DNA of 64,000 bases from Corynebacterium tuberculostearicum (GCF_030503735.1 NZ_CP073096.1:2294001-2358000); one strand, 5' to 3'. Shown: positions 27,393-37,370, counted from the first letter of the stretch. The notes: a model not told the origin generated them from the sequence alone. Numbers and translations: made by a program.

Positions 27393-29138
27393 ATGGCACG
27401 TAACTACGCAAAACAGCTAGTCGACACCCTAGAAAAGCAGGGTGTCGAGCGCATTTATGGCCTCGTCGGTGACTCCCTGAACCCGATTGTGGACGCCGTT
27501 CGCCGCTCCTCCATCGAGTGGATCCACGTCCGTAACGAAGAGGCCGCAGCCTTTGCCGCTGAGGCAGATTCCCTGACCACGGGCAAGCTGGCTGTGTGTG
27601 CCGCATCCTGCGGCCCAGGCAATACCCACCTCATCCAGGGCCTGTACGACGCCCACCGCAACGGTGCAAAGGTCCTCGCCCTAGCCTCCCATATCCCATC
27701 CCGCCAGATCGGCTCCAAGTTCTTCCAGGAAACCCACCCAGAGGCAATCTTCCAGGAGTGCTCTGGCTACTGCGAGATGGTGAACTCCGCTGAGCAGGGC
27801 GGCGTTGTCCTGCACCACGCCATCCAGTCCACCATGGCAGGAAACGGTGTTTCCGTCCTAGTCATCCCAGGTGACGTCTCCATGCAGGAGGCGGAAGATG
27901 ATGCCTTTGTCGAGTCCAAGATCTCCGCTGGCCGCCCAGTTGTCTACCCAGACCTAGCAGAGGCTGCAGCACTCACCCAGGCCATCAATGAGGCAAAGTC
28001 CGTTACCCTCTTCGTCGGCGCTGGCGTCAAGGACGCCCGCGAGCAGGTGCTTAAGCTCGCCGAGAAGATCAAGGCCCCCATTGGCCACGCCCTGGGTGGC
28101 AAGATGTACATCCAGTACGAGAACCCGTTCGATGTGGGTATGAACGGCCTGCTGGGCTACGGCGCAGCGCACGAGGCCACCCACGAGGCGGATCTGCTTA
28201 TCCTGCTGGGTACTGACTTCCCGTACAACGACTTCCTGCCGGATGCCAACGTGGCACAGGTGGATATCAATGGCGCCCATATCGGCCGCCGTACCAAGAT
28301 TTCCTACCCGGTCACCGGTGACGTAGCCGCCACCATCGAAAACATCCTGCCGCACGTGGATGAGAAGAAGGACCGCTCCTTCTTGGATAAGATGCTCAAG
28401 AAGCACTACGGCAAGCTGGAACACGTCGTGGAGGCTTATACCTCCAACGTGGACAAGCACACTCCGATCCACCCAGAGTATGTAGCGGATCTTATTGACC
28501 AGAATGCGGATGAGGACGCCATCTTCACCGTCGATACCGGCATGTGCAACGTGTGGGGCGCTCGCTACATCACCGCTAATGGCAAGCGCGAGCAGATCGG
28601 TTCCTTCCGCCACGGCACGATGGCCAACGCTCTGCCGCAGGCACTGGGTGCTCAGGCCGCTAACCCGGGCCGGCAGGTCATCACCTTCTCCGGCGATGGC
28701 GGACTGTCCATGCTGATGGGCGAGCTGCTCACCGTGAAGCTGCACAACCTGCCCATCAAGATGTTCGTGTTCAATAACTCTTCTTTGGGCATGGTTAAGC
28801 TGGAGATGCTGGTTCAGGGTCTGCCGGAGCATGAGACCGATCATGAGTCCGTCAACTTTGCCAAGATTGCAGAGGCTTCCGGCATCAAGCACTTCCGCAT
28901 CGAAGATCCGAAGGACGCGCCGAAGCAGATCAAGAAGGCGTTGGCCTACAATGGCCCGGCTCTTATCGACGTCGTCACGGACCCTAATGCCCTGTCCCTG
29001 CCGCCAACGCTGACCATCGAGCAGCTCATGGGCTTTTCCAAGGCTGCAACCCGCACCGTCCTAGACGGCGGTGTGGGCCAGATGATCACCATGGCAAAGT
29101 CCAACCTGCGCAATATTCCGCGCCCGCAGGACTTCTAA
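27393..29138 (+). CDS. pqo: Pyruvate:quinone oxidoreductase (pyruvate dehydrogenase, quinone)
   Basis: ThDP- and FAD-dependent peripheral membrane enzyme oxidising pyruvate to acetate and CO2 and passing electrons to quinone. Three-domain POX fold: the N-terminal Pyr domain has the catalytic Glu in RNEEAAAFAAEAD and GPGNTHLIQGL; the ThDP motif is GDGGLSMLMGEL...FNNSSLGM; and the C-terminal membrane-binding helix region ends PRPQDF. 581 residues. ATG 27393 is 9 bases after AAAGGA. Neighbouring cgmA is divergent. Confidence 0.95.
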   Translation: MARNYAKQLVDTLEKQGVERIYGLVGDSLNPIVDAVRRSSIEWIHVRNEEAAAFAAEADSLTTGKLAVCAASCGPGNTHLIQGLYDAHRNGAKVLALASHIPSRQIGSKFFQETHPEAIFQECSGYCEMVNSAEQGGVVLHHAIQSTMAGNGVSVLVIPGDVSMQEAEDDAFVESKISAGRPVVYPDLAEAAALTQAINEAKSVTLFVGAGVKDAREQVLKLAEKIKAPIGHALGGKMYIQYENPFDVGMNGLLGYGAAHEATHEADLLILLGTDFPYNDFLPDANVAQVDINGAHIGRRTKISYPVTGDVAATIENILPHVDEKKDRSFLDKMLKKHYGKLEHVVEAYTSNVDKHTPIHPEYVADLIDQNADEDAIFTVDTGMCNVWGARYITANGKREQIGSFRHGTMANALPQALGAQAANPGRQVITFSGDGGLSMLMGELLTVKLHNLPIKMFVFNNSSLGMVKLEMLVQGLPEHETDHESVNFAKIAEASGIKHFRIEDPKDAPKQIKKALAYNGPALIDVVTDPNALSLPPTLTIEQLMGFSKAATRTVLDGGVGQMITMAKSNLRNIPRPQDF

Positions 29139-29158
29139 ATAGTCCATCGCATTAACTG

Positions 29159-29200
29159 CCACGCCCTTGCTCCTCATCGAGGAGAGGGGCGTGGTTTTCT
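29159..29200 (+). terminator. Rho-independent terminator of pqo
   Basis: CCACGCCC (29159-29166) pairs with GGGCGTGG (29187-29194); an inner CTCCTC/GAGGAG stem and a TTTTCTT tail follow the classical pattern. Confidence 0.9.
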
Positions 29201-29328
29201 TATGTGGAGGCCAGGGCGAGCATCCACGTTCACAGGAATCAGGCAGAAACTCTTCAGTAGGCTAGGAAGCAAGCGTGTCATGATGGCGTGTTAGAAAATC
29301 ACAACCTTTAAGGGAGTTTGAGGACAAC

Positions 29329-30033
29329 ATGGAAGACAATACACTCGCCAAGGTTCTTGTCGTCGATGACGAACCCAATATTGTGGAGCTGCTTACCGTA
29401 TCGTTGAAGTTCCAGAACTTCGAGGTTTACAGCGCCAATTCCGGAAATGAGGCGCTGCGCATTGCCCGCGAAGTAAACCCAGATGCCTACATCCTGGACG
29501 TCATGATGCCAGGAATGGACGGCTTCGAGCTGCTGGGCAAGCTGCGTCAAGAAGGCCTGGACGGCCCGGTGCTCTACCTCACCGCCAAGGACGGTGTGGA
29601 CCAGCGCATCCACGGACTGACCATCGGCGCGGATGATTACGTGACCAAGCCATTTAGCCTGGAAGAAGTTATCACCCGCCTGCGCGTCATCATGCGCCGC
29701 GGTGGCGCGGCGGAAGAATCCACCAACGATGCCACCATGAGCTACGCGGATCTAACGCTCAATGATGACACCCATGAGGTCACCAAGGCCGGTGAGCTCA
29801 TCGAACTTTCTCCCACCGAGTTCAACCTCCTGCGCTACCTGATGCAAAACAAGGAAGTGGTGCTCTCCAAGTCCAAGATCTTGGACAACGTCTGGCACTA
29901 CGATTTCGGGGGCGATGGCAACGTGGTGGAGTCTTATATTTCCTACCTGCGCCGCAAGATTGATACGGGCGATACCCAGTTGATCCACACCGTGCGCGGC
30001 GTGGGTTATGTACTGCGCACCCCGCGCTCCTAA
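29329..30033 (+). CDS. phoR: Phosphate-starvation response regulator PhoR
   Basis: OmpR/PhoB-type regulator, 234 residues. The receiver domain has VVDDEPN, phosphoacceptor Asp57 in YILDVMMPGMDG, T in LTAKDG and K in YVTKPF. The winged-helix domain (about 135-232) has LSPTEFNLLRYLM and GYVLRTP. In corynebacteria the pair next to pqo is phoR-phoS (regulator named PhoR, kinase PhoS), controlling the phosphate-starvation regulon. Followed after 12 bases by the kinase. Confidence 0.9.
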   Translation: MEDNTLAKVLVVDDEPNIVELLTVSLKFQNFEVYSANSGNEALRIAREVNPDAYILDVMMPGMDGFELLGKLRQEGLDGPVLYLTAKDGVDQRIHGLTIGADDYVTKPFSLEEVITRLRVIMRRGGAAEESTNDATMSYADLTLNDDTHEVTKAGELIELSPTEFNLLRYLMQNKEVVLSKSKILDNVWHYDFGGDGNVVESYISYLRRKIDTGDTQLIHTVRGVGYVLRTPRS

Positions 30034-30045
30034 AGTGCTGTAGTG

Positions 30046-31545
30046 ATGGAAGATTCACAGGAGAACCAGGACCAGGCCCCAGTGGCGGCGCGTCCGCAGT
30101 CCATGTGGCATGAGGGCCTGGGGCAAGGCGAGGGGGAGAAAAAGTCCTCCAAGCGGCGGATGTTTTCCCAGATTCCGCAGGCAATGCCGCTGCGTACGTG
30201 GTTGGTCATCCTCCTCGTTGTGGTCTCCGGGCTCGGCATTACGGGCTCATCCTTTGCGGTAAACTCCATCATGCGCAACGTGCTGTTCAATAACGTTGAT
30301 GATGAGCTGCGCTCCGCATCAACTACCTGGGCGCGCGATATTAGCAATGACTTCTTTATCGGTGATCACACCAAGCGCCCTCCCACCGAATACGTGGTGC
30401 TGAATTACCTGCCTAATGGCACCATCCGCTACTCGGGGCCGTCTTCCACCACGCCGAATGCGGAAAATATCCCGCTCGGCGGCTATCCCACCACCGTTGG
30501 CTCCATCGAGAACAACACGAAGTGGCGCGCGCTCGCTTTTGCGGATTCCAATGGCGTTATCACGGTCATCGCCAAGGATATGACCCATGAAAAGGAAATC
30601 CTGCACGGTCTAGCCATGGTGCAGGTGACCATTGCCGCCATCGCTTTGGCCGCCATTGCGGCCGTAGGTTTCTGGTTTATTCGCAGGGCGTTGCGGCCGC
30701 TGCGGGTGGTGGAAAAGACGGCGTCGCAAATCGCGGCCGGAGACCTAGACAAGCGCGTGCCCAAGTGGCCGCTGCACACCGAGGTGGGCCAGCTGGCTGC
30801 CGCGCTCAATATCATGTTGGGTCAGCTGCAGCGCTCCGTCGTGCGTGCGCAGGAAAAAGAGGAACAGATGCGCCGCTTCGTGGGCGATGCTTCGCATGAG
30901 CTGCGCACGCCGCTGACGAGCCTGCGCGGCTATACCGAGCTTTATCGCTCCGGTGCCACCAAGGACGTGGACCTAGTCTTTTCCAAGATCGATGATGAGT
31001 CCAAGCGCATGTCCTTGCTGGTGGAGGACCTGCTGGCCCTCACCCGCGCTGAGGGCACGCGCCTCGACCTGCGCCCAGTGGACCTATTGGAGCTGGCTCT
31101 GTCCGTGGGCTCTTCCGCGCGCGCGGCCTTCCCCGGCCGCGAGATTACGGTGGCCAACGATGCCAAGTCCATCCCAGTGGTTAATGGTGATGCTAGCCGC
31201 CTGCACCAGGTGCTGCTCAACTTGGTGACCAACGGCATCCGCCACGGCGGTGAGGATGCGACCGTGACGCTGCGCCTGCGCCGCGAGGTCAATGACGTGC
31301 TAGTCGATGTCAGCGACGATGGCAAAGGCATGTCACAGGAAGATGCCGCGCATATCTTCGAGCGCTTTTACCGCGCAGATACCTCGCGCACCCGCGATAC
31401 CGGCGGCTCCGGCCTAGGCTTGGCCATCGTCCACTCCCTGGTGGAGCAGCACGGTGGCAGCATTAGCGTCGACTCCGAGCTCGGCCGCGGCACCACCTTT
31501 ACGGTGCGCCTGCCCGCGCTTGCCGACGCCCCCTCCGAGGCCTAA
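30046..31545 (+). CDS. phoS: Phosphate-starvation sensor histidine kinase PhoS
   Basis: 499 residues. A basic cytoplasmic N-terminus precedes TM1 (about 50-72), an extracytoplasmic loop and TM2 (about 185-205). HAMP follows (RRALRPLRVVEKTASQIAAG), then HisKA with the phospho-His in DASHELRTPLTSLRGY, and HATPase with N (LVTNGIRHGG), G1 (VSDDGKGM) and G2 (GGSGLGLAIV). ATG 30046 follows in-frame GTG 30043. Its stop overlaps the convergent HIT gene stop by 4 bases. Confidence 0.93.
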   Translation: MEDSQENQDQAPVAARPQSMWHEGLGQGEGEKKSSKRRMFSQIPQAMPLRTWLVILLVVVSGLGITGSSFAVNSIMRNVLFNNVDDELRSASTTWARDISNDFFIGDHTKRPPTEYVVLNYLPNGTIRYSGPSSTTPNAENIPLGGYPTTVGSIENNTKWRALAFADSNGVITVIAKDMTHEKEILHGLAMVQVTIAAIALAAIAAVGFWFIRRALRPLRVVEKTASQIAAGDLDKRVPKWPLHTEVGQLAAALNIMLGQLQRSVVRAQEKEEQMRRFVGDASHELRTPLTSLRGYTELYRSGATKDVDLVFSKIDDESKRMSLLVEDLLALTRAEGTRLDLRPVDLLELALSVGSSARAAFPGREITVANDAKSIPVVNGDASRLHQVLLNLVTNGIRHGGEDATVTLRLRREVNDVLVDVSDDGKGMSQEDAAHIFERFYRADTSRTRDTGGSGLGLAIVHSLVEQHGGSISVDSELGRGTTFTVRLPALADAPSEA

Positions 31546-31973
31546 TCCTCCTCGCGAAAGCCTTCCTCGTTGCAGCCGAGGTGCTGGCGAATGCGGGCAG
31601 CCGCCTCATCCATAGCGGCGTCGTCGGTGTTATCGGCGTCGAAGGCCTTGGCAAAGTCATACTCTTCCATCTTCTCGGTAGGGAAGAGGTGGATGTGGGT
31701 ATGTGGCACATCGAAGCCGGCGATGATGTAGCCGGTACGCGGGGTATCAAATGCGGTCTTGATAGCGCCGCCAATTTCTAGGGCGACCTCGTTGAGGTGG
31801 GCCCAAGTCTGCGGATCCAGGTCGGTCCACTTATCTACTTCCTCGATGGGCACGACCAAGGTGTGGCCGTAGCGCAGCGGTTCGATGGAGAGGAAAGCCA
31901 CGCAGGTCTCATCGCGGTAGACAAAGCGAGCGGGTAGTTCACCTTTAATGATCTTTGTAAATACGGAAGCCAT
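31542..31973 (-). CDS. HIT-family nucleotide hydrolase/transferase
   Basis: 143 residues with the histidine triad HTHIHLFP and the N-terminal [13 protein letters not shown] typical of Hint-like proteins, which hydrolyse purine nucleoside phosphoramidates. It is divergent from purD with 35 bases between starts. Confidence 0.93.
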   Translation of the reverse strand: MASVFTKIIKGELPARFVYRDETCVAFLSIEPLRYGHTLVVPIEEVDKWTDLDPQTWAHLNEVALEIGGAIKTAFDTPRTGYIIAGFDVPHTHIHLFPTEKMEEYDFAKAFDADNTDDAAMDEAAARIRQHLGCNEEGFREED

Positions 31974-31995
31974 GTGTGCCAGGCTACCCGCTGGT

Positions 31996-32001
31996 TATGA
32001 T
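31996..32001 (+). promoter_or_regulatory. -10 element of purD
   Basis: TATGAT, 7 bases before ATG 32009; supports a leaderless start. Confidence 0.6.
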
Positions 32002-32008
32002 GGTGGGC

Positions 32009-33283
32009 ATGCGCATTCTCGTAATTGGTTCGGGCGGCCGTGAACACGCCCTTGTCAAGGGCTTGTCCGCCGACCCCAAGAGCACTGAAATCCACGCCGC
32101 GCCGGGCAGCGCGGCCATGTCCGCTCTGGCCACCATCCACCCAGAATACTCCCAGGTAGATGACGCTGACCGCATGGTGGAGCTCGCCCAGAATATCGCC
32201 GCGGACCTCGTCATCATCGGCCCTGAGGTTCCCCTCGTTGCCGGCGTGGCCGACGCCCTGCGCGCGGCCGGCATCGCGGTCTTCGGCCCCAGCAAGGAAG
32301 CAGCCCAGATCGAGGGTTCCAAGGCCTTTGCGAAGGATGTCATGGAAGCCGCCGGCGTAAAAACCGCCCGCGCGGAACAGCTGCACCCAGGCGCGGACGA
32401 GAACGAGATTGAAACCGCCCTCGACCGCTTCGGCCCGCAGTTCGTGGTCAAAGACGACGGCCTGGCCGGCGGCAAGGGCGTCGTGGTCACACCGGACCGC
32501 GCCACCGCCCGGGCCCACGTCGATGCCGTCCTCGCGGCCGGTAACCCGGTGCTGCTGGAATCCTTCCTCGACGGCCCCGAAGTCTCTCTCTTCTGCTTGG
32601 TTGACGGCGAGACCGTTATCCCACTCCTGCCGGCTCAGGACCACAAGCGTGCCTATGACAACGACGAGGGCCCCAATACCGGCGGCATGGGTGCTTATAC
32701 CCCGCTTCCCTGGTTGCCGGAGGATGGTGTGCAGCGCATTGTCGACGAGGTCTGTATCCCCGTAGCCAAGGAGATGGCGCGCCGCGGCACCCCTTATTCC
32801 GGCCTGCTCTACGCTGGCCTGGCCTGGGGCGAAGAAGGCCCGGCCGTCGTCGAGTTCAACTGCCGCTTCGGCGATCCTGAGACCCAGGCCGTGCTCTCCC
32901 TGCTCAAGTCTCCGCTGGCTGAGGCCCTCCACGCCACGGCCACCGGCACGCTCTCCGAGCTCGGGTCGCTGGAGTGGGAGGATGGCTTCGCCGTTATCGT
33001 CGTCATGGCGGCCGAAGGCTACCCGGCTTCCCCGCGCAAGGGCGATGCCATTTCCGGCGCTGCCCTCGACGATCCACAGCGAGTCCTCCACGCCGGCACT
33101 GCCCACGCCGACGGGGCTTATCGCACCGCAGGCGGCCGCGTGCTCAGCGTGCTCGGCAAGGGCGCCACGCTTGCCGAGGCCCGTGCAGACGCCTACGCCA
33201 CCGTCGACAGCATCGAGTTTGCGGGTGGCTTTGTGCGCCGGGACATCGGCAAGCGAGCAGAAGCCGGTGAGATTTCTCTCTAA
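32009..33283 (+). CDS. purD: Phosphoribosylamine-glycine ligase
   Basis: ATP-grasp enzyme of purine synthesis joining phosphoribosylamine and glycine to GAR. N-terminal [18 protein letters not shown]-grasp loops [15 protein letters not shown], and C-terminal [14 protein letters not shown]. 424 residues; start fixed by the leaderless promoter, discarding an 11-codon upstream extension. Begins the purine-gene region; purB follows 41 bases later with its own promoter-like sequence. Confidence 0.97.
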   Translation: MRILVIGSGGREHALVKGLSADPKSTEIHAAPGSAAMSALATIHPEYSQVDDADRMVELAQNIAADLVIIGPEVPLVAGVADALRAAGIAVFGPSKEAAQIEGSKAFAKDVMEAAGVKTARAEQLHPGADENEIETALDRFGPQFVVKDDGLAGGKGVVVTPDRATARAHVDAVLAAGNPVLLESFLDGPEVSLFCLVDGETVIPLLPAQDHKRAYDNDEGPNTGGMGAYTPLPWLPEDGVQRIVDEVCIPVAKEMARRGTPYSGLLYAGLAWGEEGPAVVEFNCRFGDPETQAVLSLLKSPLAEALHATATGTLSELGSLEWEDGFAVIVVMAAEGYPASPRKGDAISGAALDDPQRVLHAGTAHADGAYRTAGGRVLSVLGKGATLAEARADAYATVDSIEFAGGFVRRDIGKRAEAGEISL

Positions 33284-33324
33284 CCCTTCACCCCGCGGCG
33301 GGGCAGGCATGGAATAATAGCCAC

Positions 33325-34755
33325 GTGGCTGAAAAGAAGAAGATTTCCAACGTCCTGTCCTCCCGCTATGCCTCCGCAGAGCTGTCCAATATCTGGAGCC
33401 CGGAGCATAAAATCATCCTGGAGCGCAAGCTCTGGATCGCGGTCATGCGCGCCCAGAAGGACCTGGGCGTAGACATCCCCGCCAAGGCCATCGATGCCTA
33501 CGAGGCCGTGGTGGAGGACGTGAACCTCGAGTCCATCGCGGAGCGCGAGCGCGTCACCCGCCACGATGTGAAGGCCCGCATCGAAGAATTCAATGCGCTG
33601 GCCGGCTACGAGCACATCCACAAGGGCATGACCAGCCGCGATCTCACCGAGAACGTGGAGCAGCTGCAGATCCATACCTCGCTGGAGATCATCCGCGATA
33701 AGGCCATTGCCGTAGTCTCCCGCATCGGACGTCACGCCGCCGAGTACCAGTCCTTGGTCATGGCGGGCCGCTCCCACAACGTGGCCGCGCAGGCTACCAC
33801 CCTGGGCAAGCGCTTCGCCACGGCCGGCGATGAGATGCTGCTGGCCATCGAGCGCGTCGAAGACCTTCTTGCGCGCTACCCGCTGCGCGGCATCAAGGGC
33901 CCGATGGGCACCTCTCAGGACATGCTCGATCTCATGGGCGGCTCTGAGGACAAGCTCGCCTCCTTGGAGACCGCCATCGCGGATTACCTGGGCTTCCACC
34001 GCATCTTCAATTCCGTGGGCCAGGTCTACCCGCGCTCGCTTGACTTTGACGCCATCTCCGCGCTGGTTGAGCTCGGCGCCGCCCCGTCCTCCCTGGCCAC
34101 CACCATCCGCTTGATGGCCGGCAACGAGACCGTCACCGAAGGCTTCAAGGAGGGCCAGGTTGGCTCCTCTGCTATGCCGCACAAGATGAACGCCCGCTCC
34201 TGCGAGCGCGTCGGCGGCCTGCAGGTCATCCTCCGCGGCTACCTGACCATGGCCGCGGATCTCGCTGGCCAGCAGTGGAACGAGGGTGATGTCTTCTGCT
34301 CCGTCGTCCGCCGCGTCGCGCTTCCCGATGCCTTCTTCGCCCTCGACGGCCAATTCGAAACCTTCCTCACCGTCCTCGACGAGTTCGGTGCCTTCCCGGC
34401 CATGATCGACCGCGAACTGGAGCGCTACCTGCCCTTCCTGGCCACCACCCGCATCCTCATGGCGGCCGTGCGCGCCGGCGTGGGCCGCGAGACCGCTCAC
34501 GAGGTCATCAAGGAAAACGCTGTGGCCGTCGCGCTCAATATGCGCGAAAACGGCGGCGAGCAGGACCTAGTCCAACGCCTCGCCGCCGATGACCGCCTGC
34601 CCATGGACGAGTCCGACCTCGAGGCCGCCCTGGCCGATAAGCACGCCTTCATCGGCGCCGCCGAGTCCCAGGTCAGCCAGGTGCTCAACCGCATCAACGC
34701 ACTAGTAGACGAGCACCCCAAGGCCGCGGCCTATACCCCGGGCGAGATCCTTTAA
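33325..34755 (+). CDS. purB: Adenylosuccinate lyase
   Basis: Acts twice in purine synthesis (SAICAR to AICAR, adenylosuccinate to AMP). Fumarase/aspartase superfamily signature GSSAMPHKMN and the catalytic His region GRSHNVAAQATT; the MTSRDLTENVEQLQ segment is also typical. 476 residues. GTG 33325 sits 6 bases after AATAAT, so it is probably leaderless. Confidence 0.97.
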   Translation: MAEKKKISNVLSSRYASAELSNIWSPEHKIILERKLWIAVMRAQKDLGVDIPAKAIDAYEAVVEDVNLESIAERERVTRHDVKARIEEFNALAGYEHIHKGMTSRDLTENVEQLQIHTSLEIIRDKAIAVVSRIGRHAAEYQSLVMAGRSHNVAAQATTLGKRFATAGDEMLLAIERVEDLLARYPLRGIKGPMGTSQDMLDLMGGSEDKLASLETAIADYLGFHRIFNSVGQVYPRSLDFDAISALVELGAAPSSLATTIRLMAGNETVTEGFKEGQVGSSAMPHKMNARSCERVGGLQVILRGYLTMAADLAGQQWNEGDVFCSVVRRVALPDAFFALDGQFETFLTVLDEFGAFPAMIDRELERYLPFLATTRILMAAVRAGVGRETAHEVIKENAVAVALNMRENGGEQDLVQRLAADDRLPMDESDLEAALADKHAFIGAAESQVSQVLNRINALVDEHPKAAAYTPGEIL

Positions 34756-34825
34756 AACGAGCCGCGCAGGGCGTCTTCCTGTCGCGGTATTCCTTTCTCT
34801 TCGCAGCGCGCCTTCCTTTTTCGTA

Positions 34826-34881
34826 TTTCGATCAAATAAGCTCCGAATCCCGCGCGGATTTCGGGGCTTATTTGATCGAAA
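34826..34881. repeat. Long intergenic palindrome with 16-bp perfect arms
   Basis: TTTCGATCAAATAAGC (34826-34841) is perfectly complementary to GCTTATTTGATCGAAA (34866-34881); inner CCGAATCC/GGATTTCGG extends the stem. It lies between the 3' ends of purB and the convergent unknown gene, so it may terminate both, but neither strand shows a T-run after the stem. Confidence 0.8.
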
Positions 34882-34889
34882 CGTGCTCG

Positions 34890-36260
34890 CTAGTTCAAAT
34901 GCTTGTCTGATTCGTCGATTCCCAAGTTTGTTCTCTCAGTACTTTTTGCTTCGGCAATGCCTTTCGCTGCACCTTCGAAAGCTCCTCGGGTAGCTCCTTC
35001 TAACGCGCCGCGTGTGGCATGCCAAGCCTGCCGAGCGCGTTGCGCTACGTTTTCGCCCACTTCAGTAGCTCGCTGCTGCGCAGTTGAAGCCGTTTCGCGC
35101 GCCAGAGTAGTACCAGCGACTGCAGCTTGGCGTGTCTTTGCGGCACCTGCGGACGTAAGTTCACGTGCCGCAGCCACGTGTCGGACTGGCTCGAGGTCCT
35201 CTGCACCCTCCACATCTAAATCTGCTGCTTTGGAAAAATCACGGAGCTGGCTAAATAAGTGGTTTATTTCTTGTACAGCACGGGGAGAGTTCCAATCGAT
35301 AGCTTTACGTAGAAGGGGAAAATCTCCCAGTTCATGGCTGGTACGGGCGATCGCGGATAGGCTCTCAACTAGGCGTGAAGCACGCTTCTCTCGCGAGATA
35401 GCCACAGCAGCCGTGTATCCATCGGCGCTCTCGCCTTCGACAGCGTCGACTCGCTTAAGTTGCAAAACATACATCTGGTTCTGCAGTTGCACCGTGCGGG
35501 CTAATTCATGCAGCCAAAATCGCGCGTCGGTATTGGTATCTTGGAAAGTCTCTTTCACCTTGCCTGGAGAGGTTTTTGATTGAGCCATCTTCTCTGCGAT
35601 TGCTGAAAGGTGGCGTAGTACTTTTCCTTGTAGTTTGAAGAGTTCCCCGTGGAGTTGTTGCACAGTGGCCCATTGTGTATCGGTTACACCTTTGGTTCGT
35701 TCCATGACCAGCAAGGCTTCTTTTAGTACTTCGGCGATGCCGTCGATCTCACCCGCCAAGGAATCCTTCTGGAAACGCAGTACCGCATCGAGCTTGGCGT
35801 CGATGCGTTCAAGATAGTCCTGCATTTGTTCCATCTGGCGTTCAACCGATGCTTGCTGCATCATCGATGCCAGTGCTATTGGTGCTGCAGGCGTTAGAAG
35901 CCCAGTCTGTTCGAATTTCAAATGTTTGAGCAGACTGCCGCCCGGGCGTGGCGTAAAGTTGTATGGTAGGTCCTTGACACGAATGACCCCTGCTCGAATG
36001 TCTCTAGTCTTTACTCCATGGAGTTGGAGGTACTTAGCAGACTCAGTATCGAGTTTTAGCCACCGTCCAGACTGTTCCTGATATTTTTCAATGCCGGTGA
36101 GTGCCTTACTTACACGGCGGAGCAGCTCGGGTGAAACTGGGGAGAGCGTATCAGAACTGTTCAGCTGAGTTAGCTCAGTCTCGGGGCCGAGAAGAAGTGC
36201 GCCTTCTTCACTGGTGATGACCACAACTTCATCTTTTTGTGTGGAATCGAGCTCCATCAT
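34890..36260 (-). CDS. Unrecognised coiled-coil protein, probable accessory gene
   Basis: 456 residues, no signal peptide or clear membrane helix. The N-terminal region carries KYLQLHGVKTRDIRAGVIRV and PYNFTPRPGGSLL; a short hydrophobic, Ala-rich patch GLLTPAAPIALASMMQQA precedes a long coiled coil (about 140-270, including MEQMQDYLERIDAKLDAVLR). The tail (about 385-445) is Ala/Thr-rich with GALEGATRGAFEGAAKGIAE repeats. ATG 36260 has AGAGG 7 bases before it; a second ATG is adjacent. The gene is visibly AT-richer than its neighbours and uses different codons, splitting the purine cluster. No function assigned. Confidence 0.85.
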   Translation of the reverse strand: MMELDSTQKDEVVVITSEEGALLLGPETELTQLNSSDTLSPVSPELLRRVSKALTGIEKYQEQSGRWLKLDTESAKYLQLHGVKTRDIRAGVIRVKDLPYNFTPRPGGSLLKHLKFEQTGLLTPAAPIALASMMQQASVERQMEQMQDYLERIDAKLDAVLRFQKDSLAGEIDGIAEVLKEALLVMERTKGVTDTQWATVQQLHGELFKLQGKVLRHLSAIAEKMAQSKTSPGKVKETFQDTNTDARFWLHELARTVQLQNQMYVLQLKRVDAVEGESADGYTAAVAISREKRASRLVESLSAIARTSHELGDFPLLRKAIDWNSPRAVQEINHLFSQLRDFSKAADLDVEGAEDLEPVRHVAAARELTSAGAAKTRQAAVAGTTLARETASTAQQRATEVGENVAQRARQAWHATRGALEGATRGAFEGAAKGIAEAKSTERTNLGIDESDKHLN

Positions 36261-36400
36261 TGGGGATCCTCTTGATTTTATATATCCAGCAATACGGGGG
36301 ATTTAGCGAATACTTAGTCCGTAGTGTTAGGAAATCGGTAATAGTCGCAAAAGTACCCTATTCAATTTAGGCACCTACCTTGAAGCAGTGTAGACGGCGC

Positions 36401-36406
36401 TAGAAT
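36401..36406 (+). promoter_or_regulatory. -10 element of purC
   Basis: TAGAAT, 7 bases before ATG 36414. Confidence 0.6.
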
Positions 36407-36413
36407 GAAGGTC

Positions 36414-37307
36414 ATGCGACCTGAGCTTTCTTCTTATACCCATCTTGCCTCCGGCAAGGTCCGCGATATCTACGATGTAGACGAGAACACCCTGCTGATG
36501 GTGGTCTCGGACCGCATCTCCGCCTACGACCACGCCTTAGAGCCGGCCATCTCAGACAAAGGCCGCGTGCTGACCGCGACCTCGAAGTTCTTCTTCGACT
36601 CCATCGATTTCCCCAACCACCTAGCCGGCCCGCTCGATGATGAGCGCATTCCCGCCGAGTGTCTCGGCCGCGCGATGGTGGTCAAGAAGCTGGATATGCT
36701 GCCGTTCGAATGCGTGGCCCGCGGTTTCCTCACCGGTTCTGGTCTGAAGGAGTACAAGGCCAATGGCACCGTGTGCGGCATCGAGCTGCCGGAGGGCCTC
36801 GTGGAGGCTTCCCGCCTGCCCGAGCCCATCTTCACCCCAGCCACCAAGGCAGAGCAGGGCGAGCACGATGAGAACGTCTCCTTCGATTACGTAGTTGACA
36901 AGCTGGGCACCGAGCGCGCCGAAGAGCTGCGCGCGGCCACTCTGCGCATCTATTCCAAAGCCGCTGCGCTGGCGGAGAAGAAGGGCATCATCCTCGCCGA
37001 TAGCAAGTTCGAGTTCGGCCTAGACCAAGACGGCACCCTCGTGCTGGCCGATGAGGTCCTCACCCCAGATTCCTCCCGCTATTGGCCGGCCGATTCCTAC
37101 GTCGAGGGCGAGGTCCAGCCGTCCTTCGACAAACAATACGTGCGCAATTGGCTGACTTCTGACGCCTCCGGGTGGGACCAAGCCGCCGACGGTACTCCGC
37201 CGCAGCTGCCTGACGACGTCGTTTCCGCCACCCGCCTGCGCTACATTGAGGCCTACGAGCGGCTTTCCGGCGAGCGCTTCGCGGACTTCCTCTCGCCTGA
37301 GGCCTAG
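36414..37307 (+). CDS. purC: SAICAR synthetase
   Basis: Phosphoribosylaminoimidazole-succinocarboxamide synthase. [20 protein letters not shown] near the N-terminus, [25 protein letters not shown] and the C-terminal [15 protein letters not shown] signature are all present. 297 residues from the leaderless ATG; the in-frame ATG at 36405 is inside the -10 and is rejected. Confidence 0.97.
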   Translation: MRPELSSYTHLASGKVRDIYDVDENTLLMVVSDRISAYDHALEPAISDKGRVLTATSKFFFDSIDFPNHLAGPLDDERIPAECLGRAMVVKKLDMLPFECVARGFLTGSGLKEYKANGTVCGIELPEGLVEASRLPEPIFTPATKAEQGEHDENVSFDYVVDKLGTERAEELRAATLRIYSKAAALAEKKGIILADSKFEFGLDQDGTLVLADEVLTPDSSRYWPADSYVEGEVQPSFDKQYVRNWLTSDASGWDQAADGTPPQLPDDVVSATRLRYIEAYERLSGERFADFLSPEA

Positions 37308-37328
37308 CTCCCCTTAGGCTTCCGCCCG

Positions 37329-37343
37329 AGGGCTTCCAGCCCT
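37329..37343 (+). terminator. Small hairpin after purC
   Basis: AGGGCT-TCC-AGCCCT just after the purC stop and before the next promoter; short and without a T-run, so weak. Confidence 0.3.
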
Positions 37344-37356
37344 AGGGTGCCACGCG

Positions 37357-37362
37357 TACAGT
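37357..37362 (+). promoter_or_regulatory. -10 element of the oligopeptidase gene
   Basis: TACAGT, 8 bases before ATG 37371. Confidence 0.5.
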
Positions 37363-37370
37363 GGGGCGGC

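Noticed and set aside
31835..33310. 491-codon ORF antisense to purD
   Set aside because: Overlaps purD and part of the HIT gene; no domain and the purD frame is certain.
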